In this document: in pieces, positions 1 through 7,745 of the stretch
Position numbering within the stretch: position 1 is the first letter of the stretch
Layout: each line of letters starts with the position of its first letter
Origin: Lachnospiraceae bacterium
GTDB lineage: Bacteria; Bacillota; Clostridia; Lachnospirales; Lachnospiraceae
Direction of reading: 5' to 3'
Assembly (NCBI GenBank): GCA_017446125.1
Contig: JAFSRL010000048.1
Location: 1 to 9,043, forward strand
Length of the DNA stretch: 9,043 nucleotides
The notes under the pieces: generated by a model
What the model saw: only the letters and a program-made list of their open reading frames with translations
Told to the model about the DNA's origin: nothing
The model's database searches: none
Position numbers and translations under genes: made by a program

Positions 1-747
1 AAGGCGGCGGAAGCCGGTGTCGACGTCATCGACTGCGCGATGAGCCCCTTGGCGCTCGGGACCTCGCAGCCCGCGACCGAGGTCATGGTCGAAGCCTTCA
101 AGGGAACGGAATATGACACGGGCTATGACCAGAACCTTTTGGCGGAAATCGCGGATTACTTCCGTCCGTACAGAGAGGAATGCTTGAAGTCCGGACTGCT
201 TGATCCGAAGGTGCTGGGCGTTGATATCAAGGCACTGTTATACCAGGTGCCGGGCGGCATGCTCTCGAACATGGTGAGCCAGCTGAAGGAGCAGAACGCG
301 TCCGACAAGTACGAAGAGGTGTTAAAGGAAATCCCCAGAGTGAGAGCGGATTTGGGCGACCCGCCGCTTGTCACGCCGTCCTCCCAGATTGTGGGAACGC
401 AGGCCGTGATGAATGTTTTGATGGGAGAGCGCTACAAGGTCGCAACCGATCAGACAAAGGACCTTGCGTCAGGCAAGTACGGCAGAACCGTAAAGCCCAT
501 CAATCCGGAAGCACAGAAAAAGATTCTGGGCGAGGGCGCGGAAATCATCACCTGCAGACCGGCGGACTTGATCGAAAACGAGCTGGATAAGATCGAAGCG
601 GAGATGAAGGAATGGAAGCAGCAGGACGAGGACGTCTTAAGCTACGCGCTCTTCCCGCAGGTTGCCGTTGACTTCTTCAAGTACCGCTTAGCCCAGCAGG
701 AGAAGGTGGACTTGGGGGTCGCCAAGGACGGTGCGTATCCGGTATAA
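1..747 (+). CDS. oadA: Oxaloacetate decarboxylase alpha subunit / pyruvate carboxylase subunit B (3' part)
   Basis: The frame is open from base 1, so the gene begins upstream; 248 C-terminal residues are visible. This is the carboxyltransferase (PYC/OADA) family, which moves a carboxyl group between oxaloacetate or pyruvate and a biotin carrier. The first visible residues (KAAEAGVDVIDCAMSPLALG followed by TSQPATE) match the conserved end of the TIM-barrel catalytic part. The helical conserved carboxylase domain follows (VPGGMLSNMVSQL; TPSSQIVGTQAV; GERYKV; KYGRT). The protein ends in GAYPV with no biotinyl domain (no MKM lysine motif), so a separate biotin carrier protein must serve it, as in many Clostridia where OadA is split from its carrier. 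The metal-binding and catalytic lysine region lies outside the window. Whether it acts as a sodium-pumping decarboxylase or as a pyruvate carboxylase half cannot be told here. A hairpin terminator follows, so it ends its transcription unit. Confidence 0.9.
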   Translation, partial: KAAEAGVDVIDCAMSPLALGTSQPATEVMVEAFKGTEYDTGYDQNLLAEIADYFRPYREECLKSGLLDPKVLGVDIKALLYQVPGGMLSNMVSQLKEQNASDKYEEVLKEIPRVRADLGDPPLVTPSSQIVGTQAVMNVLMGERYKVATDQTKDLASGKYGRTVKPINPEAQKKILGEGAEIITCRPADLIENELDKIEAEMKEWKQQDEDVLSYALFPQVAVDFFKYRLAQQEKVDLGVAKDGAYPV

Positions 748-770
748 CAATTGAAAATACTAATACAAAG

Positions 771-807
771 GCGATGGTTTGAAATGGCTTTCAAATCATC
801 GCTTTTT
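771..807 (+). terminator. Rho-independent terminator after the oadA-like gene
   Basis: A 14-bp stem (771-784 with 789-802, one G-U pair) closes a 4-base loop TGGC and is followed directly by five T (803-807). It lies 24 nt after the stop codon and separates the carboxylase gene from the debranching-enzyme operon. Confidence 0.9.
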
Positions 808-840
808 GCATTAAAATAAGGAGTGGAGGCAATCATTCAA

Positions 841-873
841 ATGTACGGGGGATTCGTATGGCTAAATCCGTAA
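841..873 (+). other. Possible 10-codon leader ORF overlapping the debranching-enzyme start
   Basis: The best Shine-Dalgarno in this gap, GGAGG at 825-829 (within AAGGAGTGGAGG), does not sit in front of the 858 start. It is 11 nt upstream of another ATG at 841, which opens the short frame MYGGFVWLNP and stops at 871-873, just inside the debranching gene. The 858 start has only GGGGGA (847-852) at 5 nt. The short frame could couple translation to the main gene, or the purine stretch may simply help load ribosomes. Its coding status is uncertain because such a short frame can occur by chance. Confidence 0.2.
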
Positions 874-3041
874 GTAAAAAAGAAAAGAACATCGCTCCGC
901 ATGCGGGCGAGGTGGTCACGAAGGAAAAATCCAGAACGGAACGACGCGCGCACAGAACCAGGCAGCTTGTGGCCCTGGATGAGGTGGCGGGATTCCGTGT
1001 GCGGCCGGGATACTATGAAATGAAGGGCGCGACCGCGCTGCCGGAGGGCGTGAACTTTACGGTCTTCTCCATCGGGGCGACCGGTGTCACCTTACTCTTA
1101 TACCGGCGCACGGAAAAAGAGCCATATGCGGAGATTCCGTTTCCGGAGAGCTACCGGATTGGTAAGGTCTACTCGATGATTGTCTTCGGACTCGACATCG
1201 AGGAGTTTGAATATGCCTATCGCGTGGACGGTCCGTGGGATCCCGCGCAGGGTCTTTTGTTTGATAAGAATCATGTGCTTTTGGATCCGTATGCCAAGGC
1301 AGTGACCGGACAAAGCGTCTGGGGCGGCGCGGTCAATAAAGAGGGCGAGTATCACGCGCGTGTTGTGCGCGACAACTTTGAGTGGAACGCGGCGGACCAG
1401 CCCGTGACGCCCATGGAGGATTCCATCATTTACGAGATGCATGTGCGCGGCTTTACGATGCATGAATCCTCCGGCGTTGCGCATCCGGGCACCTTCAAGG
1501 GCATCATGGAGAAGGTGGATTATTTGAAGCACTTAGGAATCACGGCGGTGGAGCTCATGCCCATCTTTGAATTCGACGAGGGCAGGGACCAGCGTATGCA
1601 CAACGGCACAAAGCTCTATGACTACTGGGGCTATTCCACGGTGTCGTTCTTTGCGCCCAACACCAGCTATACCGCTTCCTTGGAGTACAACCGCGAGGGG
1701 CAGGAGTTAAAGCAGCTTGTGAAGACCTTAAACGAAAACGGCATCGAGGTTATTTTGGACGTCGTCTTCAACCATACCGCGGAAGGCAACGAACAGGGAC
1801 CCTTCATTTCCTTTAAGGGATTTGATAACAACATTTACTACATGCTGACACCGGAGGGATATTACTACAACTTCTCCGGCTGCGGCAATACGATGAACTG
1901 CAATCACCCGATTGTGCAGGAGATGATTGTTGACTGCCTCCGGTACTGGGTGGAGGAATACCGCATCGACGGTTTCCGCTTTGATCTTGCTTCGATTTTG
2001 GGGCGCAACGAAGACGGTTCGCCCATGGAGCGCCCGCCCTTATTACAGCGGCTTGCGTATGACCCCATCCTGCGGGATGTGAAGCTCATTGCGGAGGCCT
2101 GGGATGCCGGCGGCATGTATCAGGTCGGTCATTTCACGGCATGGAAGCGGTGGTCGGAGTGGAACGGAAAGTACCGCGATGATGTGCGCTCCTTCTTAAA
2201 GGGCGACATCTGGGCGGCAACGGAAGCGATGAAGCGCATCACCGGATCCATTGACTTATATTCCGGCGGGGAATATGTGGGGTATAACTCCAGCGTGAAC
2301 TTCATCACCTGTCATGACGGGTTTACGTTGTACGATCTGTATTCTTACAACATGAAGCACAACGAGGCGAACGGCTGGAACAACACGGACGGACACGATG
2401 ACAATAAGAGCTGGAACTGCGGTGTGGAAGGTGATACGGACGATCCGGACATCTTGAACCTTCGCTTCCGCATGATGCGCAACGCCATCACGGCGCTCAT
2501 GTGCTCGCGCGGCACCCCCATGCTGCTTGCGGGCGACGAGTTCGGCAATACGCAGTTCGGCAATAACAATGCATACTGCCAGGATAACGAAATCTCATGG
2601 CTGGACTGGTCGTTGTTGGAGAAGAACAAGAGTTTCTTTGAATTCTACCGCAACATGATTCAGTTCCGCCGCCATCACCCCTGTATCCGGACGGAAATGA
2701 CACCGGCGCGTTGCGGCTTCCCAGCGGTCAGCGTGCATACCTGTGATGCGTGGAATACGGATGTCGCTTCGAGTGACGGTGTGATCTGTGTCATGTATGC
2801 GGCGTACTCAGAACAGAAGGGACATGACGATATCGTGTATGTCGCCTTTAACGCGCATTGGGAAGACAAGGAGATTCACCTGCCCGAGCCGCCGGAAGGC
2901 CTGTTATGGGAGCTGCTTGTCGATACGGGTGCGGACGACAAGGTCTATTTCAGGAACCGTCCGTTGCCGTTAAGCGGAACGACCTGGCATTTGCGTTACA
3001 GAAGCATTTCGATTTTTGTCTGCAACAAAGCAAGAACCTGA
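858..3041 (+). CDS. glgX: Glycogen debranching enzyme, GlgX/isoamylase type (GH13)
   Basis: 727 residues. The enzyme hydrolyses alpha-1,6 branch points of glycogen or related alpha-glucans in the cytoplasm. A CBM48-like beta domain (about residues 50-150: GVNFTVFSIGATGVTLLLY, AYRVDGPWDP, LLDPYAK) precedes the GH13 barrel. The four GH13 regions are intact: DVVFNH (301-306); GFRFD with nucleophile D376; AEAWD with acid/base E413; HDGF with D487. The text around region III (AEAWDAGGMYQVG, then WSEWNGKYRDDVR) is closer to plant isoamylase and its bacterial relatives than to E. coli GlgX, which has AEPWD. A basic tail of roughly 40 residues at the N-terminus (KSRTERRAHRTRQ) lies before the first domain; its role is unknown. 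ATG 858 is the only good start, with GGGGGA 5 nt upstream. It is the first gene of a probable five-gene operon, and the next gene starts 15 nt after its stop. GlgX versus isoamylase or pullulanase specificity is not settled by sequence alone. Confidence 0.93.
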   Translation: MAKSVSKKEKNIAPHAGEVVTKEKSRTERRAHRTRQLVALDEVAGFRVRPGYYEMKGATALPEGVNFTVFSIGATGVTLLLYRRTEKEPYAEIPFPESYRIGKVYSMIVFGLDIEEFEYAYRVDGPWDPAQGLLFDKNHVLLDPYAKAVTGQSVWGGAVNKEGEYHARVVRDNFEWNAADQPVTPMEDSIIYEMHVRGFTMHESSGVAHPGTFKGIMEKVDYLKHLGITAVELMPIFEFDEGRDQRMHNGTKLYDYWGYSTVSFFAPNTSYTASLEYNREGQELKQLVKTLNENGIEVILDVVFNHTAEGNEQGPFISFKGFDNNIYYMLTPEGYYYNFSGCGNTMNCNHPIVQEMIVDCLRYWVEEYRIDGFRFDLASILGRNEDGSPMERPPLLQRLAYDPILRDVKLIAEAWDAGGMYQVGHFTAWKRWSEWNGKYRDDVRSFLKGDIWAATEAMKRITGSIDLYSGGEYVGYNSSVNFITCHDGFTLYDLYSYNMKHNEANGWNNTDGHDDNKSWNCGVEGDTDDPDILNLRFRMMRNAITALMCSRGTPMLLAGDEFGNTQFGNNNAYCQDNEISWLDWSLLEKNKSFFEFYRNMIQFRRHHPCIRTEMTPARCGFPAVSVHTCDAWNTDVASSDGVICVMYAAYSEQKGHDDIVYVAFNAHWEDKEIHLPEPPEGLLWELLVDTGADDKVYFRNRPLPLSGTTWHLRYRSISIFVCNKART

Positions 3042-3056
3042 CGGAAGGATAGATGC

Positions 3057-3644
3057 ATGGATACAAAAGGGACACTGCGTGTCAAGGGATATCAGTTTTT
3101 GACGGAGGACGATGCGGATAAGGCGCGTCTTGACGCACGCAAGATTGATTATTTGAAATCGCATACCACGGGAATGGGAGAGGTCACGGCGCTTTCCGCC
3201 GTTTACCAGAAGGCGATTGACAACAAAATCTTTACAACGCCTGTGGGCTGGTCCTACCTGTACGGCTTGAGGGAAAAGATGTTGGAGCTTGGGACACCGG
3301 AGAATTCCATCACACCCATTCCCGTCAAGATTCCCATGTCAATCACCGCAACCCCGCCGCAGGTGCAGCCCATTTCGATGCCAGCGCCCGTGCAGGTCGA
3401 AAAGAAACGCATTGCGCCGGTGCATCTGGTTTCCTATATTGCAAACGGGATTCTGGTGCTGCTTGTGGTTGTGATGTTCATCGTGGCGTATTTGGGTGAG
3501 ACCAACAATGTTCTGAACTATAAGCGCAATATCACGAACCAGTATGCATCCTGGGAAGAACAGTTGAAGGAACGCGAGGCGGCCGTTCGGGAAAAGGAGT
3601 CCGAGCTGGGCATCCGTCCGGGCGTCGAAGCGACAAACCAGTGA
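3057..3644 (+). CDS. Single-pass membrane protein of unknown function
   Basis: 195 residues; I do not recognise the family. The start ATG 3057 has AAGGA (3045-3049) 7 nt upstream. The order is: a soluble, charged N-terminal region (about 1-80); a Pro/Met-rich linker (about 83-115, with repeated PIP/PIS/PAPV patterns) ending in a basic KKR; one hydrophobic helix (about 124-146, from LVSYIANG to FIVAYLG); and a short charged tail predicted as coiled coil (about 160-182, EEQLKEREAAVREKESEL). There is no signal peptide. Under the positive-inside rule the KKR before the helix places the N-terminal part in the cytoplasm and the coiled-coil tail outside. It sits between the debranching enzyme and a two-component system, 15 nt and 42 nt from its neighbours, so it is probably co-transcribed. 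A scaffold or accessory role for the sensor kinase is possible but only a guess. Confidence 0.8.
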   Translation: MDTKGTLRVKGYQFLTEDDADKARLDARKIDYLKSHTTGMGEVTALSAVYQKAIDNKIFTTPVGWSYLYGLREKMLELGTPENSITPIPVKIPMSITATPPQVQPISMPAPVQVEKKRIAPVHLVSYIANGILVLLVVVMFIVAYLGETNNVLNYKRNITNQYASWEEQLKEREAAVREKESELGIRPGVEATNQ

Positions 3645-3686
3645 ACTTGAAATGCCGGATAAGACAGCTTTACAGGGAGAGACAAC

Positions 3687-4361
3687 ATGGAACGGCTTAA
3701 AATCTTAGTGGTGGATGATGAAAGCAGAATGCGCAAGCTCGTGCGGGATTTTCTCACACGCAGTAACTACACCGTTTTGGAAGCGGAGAACGGGAAGGAC
3801 GCGCTTGATATTTTTTACGCGGAAAAGGATCTGGCACTCATTGTTTTGGATGTGATGATGCCGGAGGTGAACGGGTTTGATGTTCTGCGCGAAATCCGTT
3901 CGTCCTCTGACATTCCTGTAATCATGCTTACTGCGCGTTCCGACGAGCAGGACGAATTGCAGGGCTTTGACACCGGCGCGGATGAGTATATTTCCAAACC
4001 GTTTTCCCCCAAGATTCTGGTTGCCCGCGTGGAGGCGATCTTGCGGCGCTCCGGTAAGATGGAAACGGAACAGGTCCTTTCCTACAACGGGATTGAAATC
4101 AACAAGGCGGCGCACAACGTGCACATCGACGGGAAGGAAGTGGAACTCAGCTACAAGGAGTTTGAACTGTTGACCTATTTCATGGAGAACCACGGGATTG
4201 CACTGTCCCGCGAAAATATCTTAAACAATGTGTGGGACTACGACTACTTCGGCGACGCCCGGACGATTGATACGCATGTGAAGAAGCTGCGTGGAAAGCT
4301 GGGCGATAAGGGCGAGTGCATCAAGACCATCTGGGGCATGGGGTATAAGTTTGAAACCTAA
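3687..4361 (+). CDS. OmpR/PhoB-family two-component response regulator
   Basis: 224 residues, the normal length for this family. It is a cytoplasmic DNA-binding regulator switched by phosphorylation. The receiver domain (about 4-118) has the acidic pair D10/D11, phospho-acceptor D55 in VLDVMMPEVNG, T82 in MLTAR, and K104 in YISKPF, so all switch residues are present. The C-terminal winged-helix domain (about 130-223) shows ELSYKEFELLTYF, the recognition-helix part (RTIDTHVKKLRGKLG) and the closing wing (IKTIWGMGYKFE). AGGGAGA at 3674-3680 is 6 nt before the ATG. The gene is overlapped at its 3' end by the sensor kinase gene, its obvious partner. Target genes cannot be deduced; autoregulation of this operon is common in the family but is not shown here. 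Confidence 0.96.
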   Translation: MERLKILVVDDESRMRKLVRDFLTRSNYTVLEAENGKDALDIFYAEKDLALIVLDVMMPEVNGFDVLREIRSSSDIPVIMLTARSDEQDELQGFDTGADEYISKPFSPKILVARVEAILRRSGKMETEQVLSYNGIEINKAAHNVHIDGKEVELSYKEFELLTYFMENHGIALSRENILNNVWDYDYFGDARTIDTHVKKLRGKLGDKGECIKTIWGMGYKFET

Positions 4362-5850
4362 GCGTTCTTATTCCCTCAGGGCAACCTATATGATTGTCAT
4401 CACGCTTGTGGTTGCCGGAACGGTTCTTTTGACACTCGCGTTGAATGCAGCGTTTTTGGAACGGTATTATTACAATCAGAAGCACCGCACCATCCTGCGT
4501 GCGTATGAGGAATTGAATGAGGCGAGTGCCGGTGACACCCTTGCGGATTTGGGCGAAGACGCGAACTTCACCAGGCTCTGCGAGCGCAACAACATTGACA
4601 TCCTGGTTGTGGACGCGGACTCCGCGACAATCATCGCCTCGCACGACGACCCGCAGTTGTTAAACCGGATGTGGCGGAACCTGTTTACCTTCGAGGACGA
4701 CAGGACGACGGAGCTGATTGCGGAGATTGAACGCGGCGAAGATTTTGTAATCCGCCAGATTTTGAACGTGCGCAACAACACGCAGTATATGGAAGCGTTC
4801 GGCGTGCTGCAAAACGATGAGATGTTTTTGATCATCTCGCCGCTGGAATCCATGAAGACCGCCGTTCAGCTCGCGAACCGTTACCTGATTATGGTGGGTC
4901 TGTTTACGATGGCGATGGGGTTGATTGTGGCGGTGGTGCTTTCGAAGAAGGCGGCGAAGCCCATTTTGGAGCTCACAGCAATCTCCGAGCAGATGAAGGA
5001 GCTGAACTTTGAAAGCAAGTATGTCCCGAGCAGAAAGGTGGAAATCGATGCGCTGGGCATGAACATGAACGAGGTCTCGGAGACGCTCGAGCGCACGCTT
5101 TCCGACTTGAAGACCGCGAACTATGAATTGCAGCAGGACATTGAGGAAAAGACAAAGAGCGAACGCCGCCAAAGAGAGTTCCTCGCGAATGTCTCGCATG
5201 AATTGAAAACACCGATTGCTTTGATTCGCGGATATGCGGAGGGACTCAGGGAAGGCATCAGCGATGACGAGGAGAGCAGGACCTATTACTGCGAGGTCAT
5301 CGAGGATGAGGCGGAAAAGATGAATACGATGGTCAAGCGCTTAATGACGTTGACGCAGTTGGAAAGCGGCGAGGAGCCCATGACCTTTGAGCGCTTTGAT
5401 TTGGCGGAAATGCTTCAGACTTTCGCAAAATCCGCCGATATATTAACGAAGAGTGTTTCCGCGCGCGTTTTGCTCACGGTGGAATCGCCTCTCTATGTAT
5501 GGGCGGACCAGTTCGCGGTGGAAGAAGTGATTCAGAACTTTTTCCAGAACGCGGTCAACCATGTGGAGGGGGAGAAGGTGATTGAGATTAAGGCAATCAC
5601 CTGCGTGGACGAGGTCAAGAGCAAGGTCCGTGTCAGCTTCTTCAATTCCGGGCAGCCCATTCCGGAGGAGAGCATTGAACGGATCTGGGATAAGTTCTAT
5701 AAGGTGGACAAGGCAAGAACCAGAGCCTACGGAGGAAGCGGTGTGGGTCTTTCCATCGTAAAGGCAATCATGGAATCCATGCACGAAGCCTACGGCCTGA
5801 CCAATTATGAAAACGGCGTGGCATTCTGGTTTGAGCTTGAGAAAGCCTGA
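4351..5850 (+). CDS. Sensor histidine kinase, probable TTG start
   Basis: 499 residues from TTG 4351. It is a membrane kinase that senses an unknown signal and phosphorylates the regulator encoded just upstream. Order: short basic N-terminus (KPKRSYSLRATY), TM1 (about 14-36), an extracytoplasmic region of about 140 residues (37-177) containing IDILVVDADSATIIAS, which looks like a PAS/Cache-type strand pattern, TM2 (about 178-199), HAMP (about 200-250), HisKA with H283 in NVSHELKTP, and HATPase_c with N-box N400 (NFFQNAVNHV), G1 FFNSGQPIPEE, F-box (WDKFYKVDKAR) and G2 GGSGVGLS (461-468). G1 carries Asn at 432 where Asp is usual; this occurs in other Gram-positive kinases. An in-frame ATG exists at 4291, but translation from there only reads regulator codons in another frame. 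TTG 4351 has GGGG (4340-4343) 7 nt upstream and overlaps the regulator stop by 11 nt, typical of translational coupling. ATG 4390 would remove the basic residues before TM1. Confidence 0.93.
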   Translation: MKPKRSYSLRATYMIVITLVVAGTVLLTLALNAAFLERYYYNQKHRTILRAYEELNEASAGDTLADLGEDANFTRLCERNNIDILVVDADSATIIASHDDPQLLNRMWRNLFTFEDDRTTELIAEIERGEDFVIRQILNVRNNTQYMEAFGVLQNDEMFLIISPLESMKTAVQLANRYLIMVGLFTMAMGLIVAVVLSKKAAKPILELTAISEQMKELNFESKYVPSRKVEIDALGMNMNEVSETLERTLSDLKTANYELQQDIEEKTKSERRQREFLANVSHELKTPIALIRGYAEGLREGISDDEESRTYYCEVIEDEAEKMNTMVKRLMTLTQLESGEEPMTFERFDLAEMLQTFAKSADILTKSVSARVLLTVESPLYVWADQFAVEEVIQNFFQNAVNHVEGEKVIEIKAITCVDEVKSKVRVSFFNSGQPIPEESIERIWDKFYKVDKARTRAYGGSGVGLSIVKAIMESMHEAYGLTNYENGVAFWFELEKA

Positions 5851-5868
5851 ACCGATATGAGGGTAAAC

Positions 5869-5874
5869 GGAGGG
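5869..5874 (+). promoter_or_regulatory. Shine-Dalgarno that fixes the lipoprotein start at 5881
   Basis: GGAGGG lies 6 nt before ATG 5881. The in-frame upstream ATG at 5857 has no comparable site and would put eight polar residues ahead of the signal peptide, so 5881 is preferred. Confidence 0.8.
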
Positions 5875-5880
5875 AATCAA

Positions 5881-6717
5881 ATGAAAAAACAATCGTTGCG
5901 TGTTGCCGGCATCTGTGCGGCAATCATGGCGTCCCTTAGCTTGAGCGGCTGCGGCGCGTATCCGAACCTGACCGATGAACAGTACAATCAGGTTGTGGAG
6001 TATTCCGCGGGTCTTCTGCTTAAGTATTCCAACAACGGCGTGAAAAAGCTGACGTATTTGGAGCCTTCGCATCCGGTGGAAGGGGTCGACGCGCTGCCGG
6101 AGGAAATGGTTTCGTCCTCGCCCATTTTGTCGGGAGATACGCCGGAGTCTTCTGCGGCAGCATCGATTCCGGAGGTTGCGCAGTTGACGGAAGGAGAAGA
6201 GGAAGTGCCGGAAGCGCCTGAAGTGCCTGAGGGCGAGGTGTTGGAGGGCGAAGAAGGAGAGGAAGGCGAAGCGGGTGAAGCGAGCGCAAACAGCGTCGAG
6301 GTTTCCCAGGGCGACAAGCAGACGCTTTCAAACGGAATGACCGTGATGTACAACGGTTATGCGGTCTATAACTATTATCCCTTGGAGATGACGGACGTAA
6401 TCATCAGCGCGGAGCTTGGGAATAAGCTTCTGGTGCTTGATTTTGCGCTGGAAAATCCGACGGATGAGCCATTGACGATTGATATGGTGACGGAGGATCC
6501 GGTATTTCGACTGTTCATCAATGAGGTGGGCTTTGGCAGGTACCGCCCGACAATTTTAGAGGACGATCTGAGCACCGTGAGCCGGACGTTAGAGCCCGGT
6601 GAGCGCATAAGCACCTGTCTGGTGGTCGAGGTTTCGGAGGATACGTCAAGAGAGATTAATTCCATCCGGCTTCATGCAAAATATGACGGGAAGGAACAGT
6701 CTGCAACTTTGAACTAA
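5881..6717 (+). CDS. Secreted lipoprotein with acidic linker and DUF4352-like domain
   Basis: 278 residues from ATG 5881. The N-terminus is a lipoprotein signal: basic MKKQSLR, hydrophobic core, and lipobox LSGC with C24 as the lipidated residue, so the mature protein should be anchored outside the membrane. After a short helical region (about 25-70) comes a low-complexity acidic stretch (about 104-135, mostly Glu, Gly, Pro, Ala), probably a flexible spacer. The C-terminal 130 residues (from about 148) form a predicted beta-rich domain (KLLVLDFALENPTDEPLTID, then RTLEPGERISTCLVVEV) resembling the Ig-like DUF4352 family often found in Gram-positive lipoproteins; this assignment is by pattern only. 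It is the last gene of the operon, 30 nt after the kinase gene, and may be an accessory or output protein of that system. Function is unknown. Confidence 0.87.
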   Translation: MKKQSLRVAGICAAIMASLSLSGCGAYPNLTDEQYNQVVEYSAGLLLKYSNNGVKKLTYLEPSHPVEGVDALPEEMVSSSPILSGDTPESSAAASIPEVAQLTEGEEEVPEAPEVPEGEVLEGEEGEEGEAGEASANSVEVSQGDKQTLSNGMTVMYNGYAVYNYYPLEMTDVIISAELGNKLLVLDFALENPTDEPLTIDMVTEDPVFRLFINEVGFGRYRPTILEDDLSTVSRTLEPGERISTCLVVEVSEDTSREINSIRLHAKYDGKEQSATLN

Positions 6718-6781
6718 AATTAAATAAAATTAAAAAAATTTCGGAAAAACTCTTGATATTTTCTGACAATTATGGTAAATT
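6718..6781 (+). promoter_or_regulatory. Probable sigma-A promoter with AT-rich upstream tract for cheV
   Basis: The stretch after the lipoprotein gene is almost pure A/T (6718-6741), like an UP element. It is followed by a possible -35 TTGATA (6753-6758), a 17-nt spacer, and a weak -10 TAAATT (6776-6781, 4 of 6 to consensus) preceded by TGG. A GGAGG ribosome site (6811-6815) lies 7 nt before the cheV ATG. I see no GC-rich hairpin with a T-run here, so the upstream operon may end differently or read through. Confidence 0.5.
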
Positions 6782-6822
6782 TAAGTAGAATTAGCACACA
6801 AACTTTATTTGGAGGCTGATAC

Positions 6823-7728
6823 ATGGAAACAAATATTCTGTTAGACAGTGGTACAAATGAACTGGAAATACTGGAGTTTACCATTGGCGATCACGCATAT
6901 GCAATTAATGTCGCGAAAACCAAAGAAATCATCAATTATATGGAAGTAACGCCGGTGCCGAATGCGCATCCGAGCATTGAAGGCATCTTCATGCCTCGTG
7001 ATGCGATGATTACGGCAATCGACTTAAGAAACTGCTTACAGCGCGGTACCAGTAAGCCGGGCGGGCTCTTTATCATTACCAACTTCAACAAGCTGGACAT
7101 CGCGTTCCACGTGGACGCGGTTTTGGGCATTCACCGTGTGTCGTGGCTTGATATCATCAAGCCGAATGCGACGATTTCAAAGGCGGAGGAAAGTGTTGCG
7201 ACCGGTATCATCAAGTACGAGGACCGGCTGCTCATCATCCTTGACTTTGAGAAGATCGTTTCCGACATCAACCCGAATACCGGTCTGAACATGGAGCAGT
7301 TGAAGGATATCGGACCGCGCGACCGCAACTCCGTACCGATTGTCCTGGCGGAAGACTCCGCGCTTTTGAACAAGCTGATCGTGAGCTCGTTAAACAAGGC
7401 CGGTTACGATAACGTCAAGAACTTCGAAAACGGAAAGCTTGCATACGACTACATCGAGAAGTGCAAGAATGAAGGATCGCTTGAAAAGAATGTGCAGTGC
7501 ATCATCACCGATATCGAGATGCCCATCATGGACGGCCACCGCTTAACGAAGCTGGTAAAGAGTGACAACGACATCAAGCATGTACCGCTCATCATCTTCT
7601 CCTCTTTGATCAACGAAGAGATGCGCAGAAAGGGGGAGACGTTAGGAGCGGACAGACAGTTAAGCAAGCCGGAGATCGGCAGCCTGGTCAACACGGTAGA
7701 CGAGTTGGTGGGCATCAAGGAAGAATAA
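6823..7728 (+). CDS. cheV: Chemotaxis coupling protein CheV (CheW domain plus receiver)
   Basis: 301 residues, normal for CheV. The N-terminal CheW-like domain (about 12-155: LEILEFTIGDHAYAINVAKT, then YMEVTPVPNAHPSIEGIF and FHVDAVLGIHRVSW) docks to chemoreceptors and CheA. The C-terminal receiver (about 172-295) has acidic residues E177/D178, phospho-acceptor D230 in CIITDIEMPIMDG, S260 in IIFSSL, and K282 in LSKPE. All switch positions are filled, so phosphorylation by CheA is expected to tune coupling or adaptation. The gene stands alone between an AT-rich promoter region and a terminator; no other chemotaxis gene is in the window, so the partner proteins must be elsewhere. The next gene encodes a repeat protein with FliM-like peptides, which may or may not be related. 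Start ATG 6823 is clear from GGAGG 7 nt upstream. Confidence 0.95.
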   Translation: METNILLDSGTNELEILEFTIGDHAYAINVAKTKEIINYMEVTPVPNAHPSIEGIFMPRDAMITAIDLRNCLQRGTSKPGGLFIITNFNKLDIAFHVDAVLGIHRVSWLDIIKPNATISKAEESVATGIIKYEDRLLIILDFEKIVSDINPNTGLNMEQLKDIGPRDRNSVPIVLAEDSALLNKLIVSSLNKAGYDNVKNFENGKLAYDYIEKCKNEGSLEKNVQCIITDIEMPIMDGHRLTKLVKSDNDIKHVPLIIFSSLINEEMRRKGETLGADRQLSKPEIGSLVNTVDELVGIKEE

Positions 7729-7745
7729 GATTCGAAACGAATACG

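Noticed and set aside
789..817. Promoter for the debranching operon (TTTCAA, 17 nt, TAAAAT).
   Set aside because: The -35 match is weak and overlaps the terminator stem; the true promoter was not identified.
4660..5199. A 179-codon - strand frame within the kinase gene.
   Set aside because: It lies wholly opposite conserved kinase sequence and has no domain or ribosome site of note.
5443..6072. A 209-codon - strand frame across the kinase end and lipoprotein start.
   Set aside because: It spans two well-supported + strand genes and shows no recognisable domain; long antisense frames are common at this GC content.
6742..6765. Terminator after the lipoprotein gene (CGGAAAA with TTTTCTG).
   Set aside because: The stem is short and A/T-rich with a wobble pair and has no T-run, so it is not supported.
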